64,000 nt of DNA from Shouchella tritolerans (GTDB lineage Bacteria; Bacillota; Bacilli; Bacillales; Bacillaceae_D): contig NZ_JAODPB010000001.1 in assembly GCF_025770735.1 (NCBI RefSeq), positions 930,001 through 994,000 of the forward strand. The letters run 5' to 3'. The position numbers and the translations under genes are program-made. Positions 61,370 through 64,000 of this stretch are shown in pieces. The notes beneath the pieces are model-generated. The model was not told the DNA's origin and searched no databases. It saw only the letters and a list, made by a program, of their open reading frames with translations. Each line of letters opens with the position of its first letter. Position 1 is the first letter of the stretch.

Positions 61370-62281
61370 ATGAAAGCGAAAATAGGGGAGAGTGTCCAAC
61401 TGCAGACACGTCGAAATAAAGCCGCAAAATCAACGATCACATGGTATTTGTTTTTGTTGCCAACGTTATTGGGGATTGCTTGTTTTATTATTTATCCGGT
61501 GTTTGAATCGTTCCGTTTGAGTTTTTACCGCTCAAACGGGACGATCGAAACGTGGATTGGTTTAGGCAATTATCAACGTGTTTTAGGTTCAAGTGCATTT
61601 TGGAATGCGGTTTACAATACGTTTTATATTGCTTTTTTTCAGCTGCTGCTAGCGATTCCAGCCGGGTTTGTCCTCGCCAGCATGATCAATCGCATAAAAC
61701 GATTTCAAAGCATGTTTAAAGTGTTGTTTTTCTTGCCTAATGTTACTTCAATCGTTGCTGCTGCGATGATTTTTATGTTTGTGCTCCAGCCGGAAGTCGG
61801 CCTCATTAACCATTTCTTAGACTTGCTTGGCTTGCCGACGTCCCCATGGCTATCTGATCCGTCGACCTCAAAAGCAGGCGTCATTTTGCTGGCTGTTTGG
61901 CATTGGCTCGGCTTTGTCATTATTATTTGTTTGGCCAATTTGCAAGCGATTTCACCAGAATTGTATGAAGCCGCTGAAATCGACGGCGCCTCCAGTTTGC
62001 AACAATGGCTGTTTATCACGATTCCGAACATGGCAGGGACATTCGCTTTTCTGTTTATCATGGGCTGGATTTCTGGTTTACAGCGGTTCCAAGAAGTGTT
62101 TGTGCTCGGCGGTCCAGGGGGCAGTCCTAGCCGTTCCATGCAGACAGTGGTCGCCCTCATTTATGAGCGGGGCTTTGGCGGGTTTGAATTTGGCATTGCC
62201 TCTGCCATTACGGTATTGCTGTTTCTCATCATTCTTGCATTTACAGTACTGAACCTCAAGCTGACACGCTTGAAACTATAG
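61370..62281 (+). CDS. ABC sugar permease, MalF-type
   Basis: 303 residues, six membrane segments, with EAA loop YEAAEIDGASSLQQWLFITIP. The ATG at 61370 (after AAGGAGGCC) is used; a second ATG at 61366 opens another frame that stops after 17 codons. Imports the oligosaccharides hydrolysed by GH88. Confidence 0.9.
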   Translation: MKAKIGESVQLQTRRNKAAKSTITWYLFLLPTLLGIACFIIYPVFESFRLSFYRSNGTIETWIGLGNYQRVLGSSAFWNAVYNTFYIAFFQLLLAIPAGFVLASMINRIKRFQSMFKVLFFLPNVTSIVAAAMIFMFVLQPEVGLINHFLDLLGLPTSPWLSDPSTSKAGVILLAVWHWLGFVIIICLANLQAISPELYEAAEIDGASSLQQWLFITIPNMAGTFAFLFIMGWISGLQRFQEVFVLGGPGGSPSRSMQTVVALIYERGFGGFEFGIASAITVLLFLIILAFTVLNLKLTRLKL

Positions 62282-62293
62282 GAGGGGATGAAT

Positions 62294-63139
62294 TTGGCCC
62301 AAAGCCAACAAGCAAACCGGCGTGTTGCTCACATTGTGATTTATGTGTTTCTTTTTGTTTGCGCACTGCTCGTCATCGCTCCTTTTGTATGGATGGTGAG
62401 CATAAGCTTTGACCGAATGGCCAATATTCAAGTACCGTTTCCGCCAAGTTTTATTCCTGATTTGTTTTCGATCTTTAACTATGAATTGGTATTTGAAAAT
62501 GGCCGCATTTTCCGTGCGTATCTTAATTCAGGATTGGTAACGTTTGGTTCAGTCGTTTTACAAGTGTCAGCCGCGCTATTAGGAGGCTATGCCTTTTCAA
62601 AAGGGCGCTTTAAAGGGAAAAAGCTGCTGTTTCTTGTCGTGCTTGCGACGATGATGGTGCCCATTGAAGCGCGGCTTATCCCATTGTATTCGATGTTTAA
62701 TCGCGTTGGCTTGCTCGATACATTTTGGCCAGTGATTTTGCCCTCGATTTTGTATGGCCTAGGCGTGTTCCTCACTAAACAATTTTTTGACCAAATTCCT
62801 GACAGTTTGCGGGAAGCAGCCTCCATCGACGGCGCTAGTGAATTCAGAACATTTTTTCAAGTTTACGCGCCATTGGCCGGCCCGATTACAGCGACACTCA
62901 TCATCTTGTCGTTTATGGGCAACTGGAATGAGTTTGTATGGCCGCTCGTTGTCTTAAACTCGGAACAGCTCCAGACGATTCCACTCTTTCTCGCCAGCTT
63001 TTCGTTAGAAAACGGAACGGCATTAGCCGGAATGACGATGGCGCTGGCAACGATAAGCGTCGTGCCCATTATTATCGTATTTGTTTGTTTGCAGCGCTAT
63101 ATTATCCAAAGCATTGCCCTTAGCGGCTTAAAAGAATAG
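62294..63139 (+). CDS. ABC sugar permease, MalG-type
   Basis: 281 residues, six membrane segments, with EAA loop REAASIDGASEFRTFFQVYAP. The start is probably TTG 62294, eight bases after AGGAGG; ATG 62288 is only two bases from that site. Partner of the previous permease. Confidence 0.88.
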   Translation: MAQSQQANRRVAHIVIYVFLFVCALLVIAPFVWMVSISFDRMANIQVPFPPSFIPDLFSIFNYELVFENGRIFRAYLNSGLVTFGSVVLQVSAALLGGYAFSKGRFKGKKLLFLVVLATMMVPIEARLIPLYSMFNRVGLLDTFWPVILPSILYGLGVFLTKQFFDQIPDSLREAASIDGASEFRTFFQVYAPLAGPITATLIILSFMGNWNEFVWPLVVLNSEQLQTIPLFLASFSLENGTALAGMTMALATISVVPIIIVFVCLQRYIIQSIALSGLKE

Positions 63140-63152
63140 GGGGACTGCAAAA

Positions 63153-64000
63153 ATGAAGCGATTGAGTACACTTGTGGCAGCCTGTTCGTTGGTGATGCTC
63201 ACCAGTTGTGCGCCGCAAACGGAAACAGAAAACGCCCCGAGTGAAAACGCAGACTTGACCGTCGCGATGATTGGCGATTTTAAGATGCAAGATACAACAG
63301 ACCCGATTACAGGCCAAAAAGCGACCGGTTTCCATGCTGCAAAAGCAGAATTTGAACGGCTCCATCCAGGCGTTACAATTGAATTCATCATTATGCCGTG
63401 GAGCAACTATGTCGCCAATACACAAGCGATGCTGGCTGGGAGCCAGGCTGACGTCTACCAAATGCCAGGCGTCAACGACTTTGCTGCCCAAGGCTTGGTC
63501 GAACCACTCGAATCTTACATTGAAGAAGACGACGATTTTGATTTAGGCGTCTATAACGACAACTTAGTTGAAGGCTGGAAAGTATTCGGTCCAGACGATG
63601 ACACGCCACAAATTTACTCCCTCCCAGTGCTTGGGGACGGGCGTTTCATCCAATACGACAACCTGTTGTTTGAACAATGGGGCGTCGAGCCACTCTCCGA
63701 ATACCCGACAGTAGAAGAAGTGATCGACAAAGCGAAGCAAATGACAGGCGAAAATCCAGTCACAGGTGAACAAAACTATGGCATTTACTTCCCTGGCACA
63801 AACGACACCGCCTTAACGCTCACCAATTTTATGGAAGGCTTTGGCGGCGAATGGGGCACAGGCCAACGCTGGGAAGATATTGAGCTGCACTTCGATTCGC
63901 CTGAAATGAAACAGGCGCTCGAAGCGATGGTTGAGCTCGCCGACTACATGCCAAAAAGCTTTATTAACGGTCAAGGCAATGAACGCTGGCTGACGCCAAG
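63153..64000 (+). CDS. ABC transporter sugar-binding lipoprotein (3' end outside window)
   Basis: The first ~282 residues are seen; the frame stays open to the window edge. Signal peptide with lipobox LTSC (Cys19), then DLTVAMIGDFKMQDTTDPITG and PVLGDGRFIQYDNLLFEQWGV of a family-1 oligosaccharide-binding protein. The ATG follows TAGGGGGACTGC. Binding protein of the GH88 operon; it stands after its permeases, unlike in the other two ABC operons here. Confidence 0.9.
   Translation, partial: MKRLSTLVAACSLVMLTSCAPQTETENAPSENADLTVAMIGDFKMQDTTDPITGQKATGFHAAKAEFERLHPGVTIEFIIMPWSNYVANTQAMLAGSQADVYQMPGVNDFAAQGLVEPLESYIEEDDDFDLGVYNDNLVEGWKVFGPDDDTPQIYSLPVLGDGRFIQYDNLLFEQWGVEPLSEYPTVEEVIDKAKQMTGENPVTGEQNYGIYFPGTNDTALTLTNFMEGFGGEWGTGQRWEDIELHFDSPEMKQALEAMVELADYMPKSFINGQGNERWLTP

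Noticed and set aside
1-64000. CRISPR array
   Set aside because: No regularly spaced direct repeats were seen anywhere in the window.

Overview
The window looks like chromosomal DNA of a Bacillaceae member. Ribosome-binding sites are strong GGAGG types, catabolite (cre) and sigma-B-type sites are present, lipoprotein and ABC sugar systems lack their own ATPases, and there are LtaS-, AzlCD-, YpgQ- and HtpX-type genes. Gene content and codon style suggest an alkaliphilic Bacillus of the Shouchella (Bacillus) clausii kind; this is a judgement from recall, not a database match. There is no CRISPR array, prophage or intact insertion sequence.

Layout. 0-7.5 kb: the end of an AraC-type regulator, then a histidine-degradation operon (hutU, hutI, an M20 amidohydrolase, a HutF-like deiminase and a YjiH-type membrane protein) in tightly overlapping order. 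7.5-14.3 kb: single housekeeping or accessory genes, a tRNA-Arg, and a decayed TnpB element with its hairpin right end. 14.3-19 kb: a TetR-controlled operon (NCS1 permease, DUF917, hydantoinase/oxoprolinase-like protein), with promoter and palindromic operator visible. 19-30.5 kb: small genes, a YpgQ-like HD hydrolase, a divergent second-type HisRS behind two hairpins, an AzlCD exporter with a divergent HTH-cupin regulator, a cre-preceded sugar ABC operon, a Qnr-like pentapeptide protein and HtpX.

30.6-39.1 kb is compositionally different (more AT-rich) and functionally coherent: a TauE-type exporter, GntR regulator, PTS EIIBC, type-I sulfatase, PTS EIIA, NanE epimerase, genuine formylglycine-generating enzyme and LysR regulator. 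The simplest reading is an acquired pathway that imports a sulfated amino sugar by the PTS and desulfates it inside the cell.

39-47.9 kb: a secreted amidase, and a three-gene operon of a PlsY-like acyltransferase, an unusual GNAT/class-V-aminotransferase fusion and an LtaS-like phosphoglycerol transferase, followed by a serine hydrolase, a PhzF-like protein and a DCC protein. 47.9-64 kb: two adjacent carbohydrate loci with four Gfo/Idh/MocA oxidoreductases, two TIM-barrel isomerase/epimerase proteins, three AraC regulators, two ABC importers (the second cut by the window end) and a GH88 unsaturated glucuronyl hydrolase. Perfect cre sites flank the second locus. Together they suggest oxidative processing of unusual glycosides or unsaturated uronide oligosaccharides.
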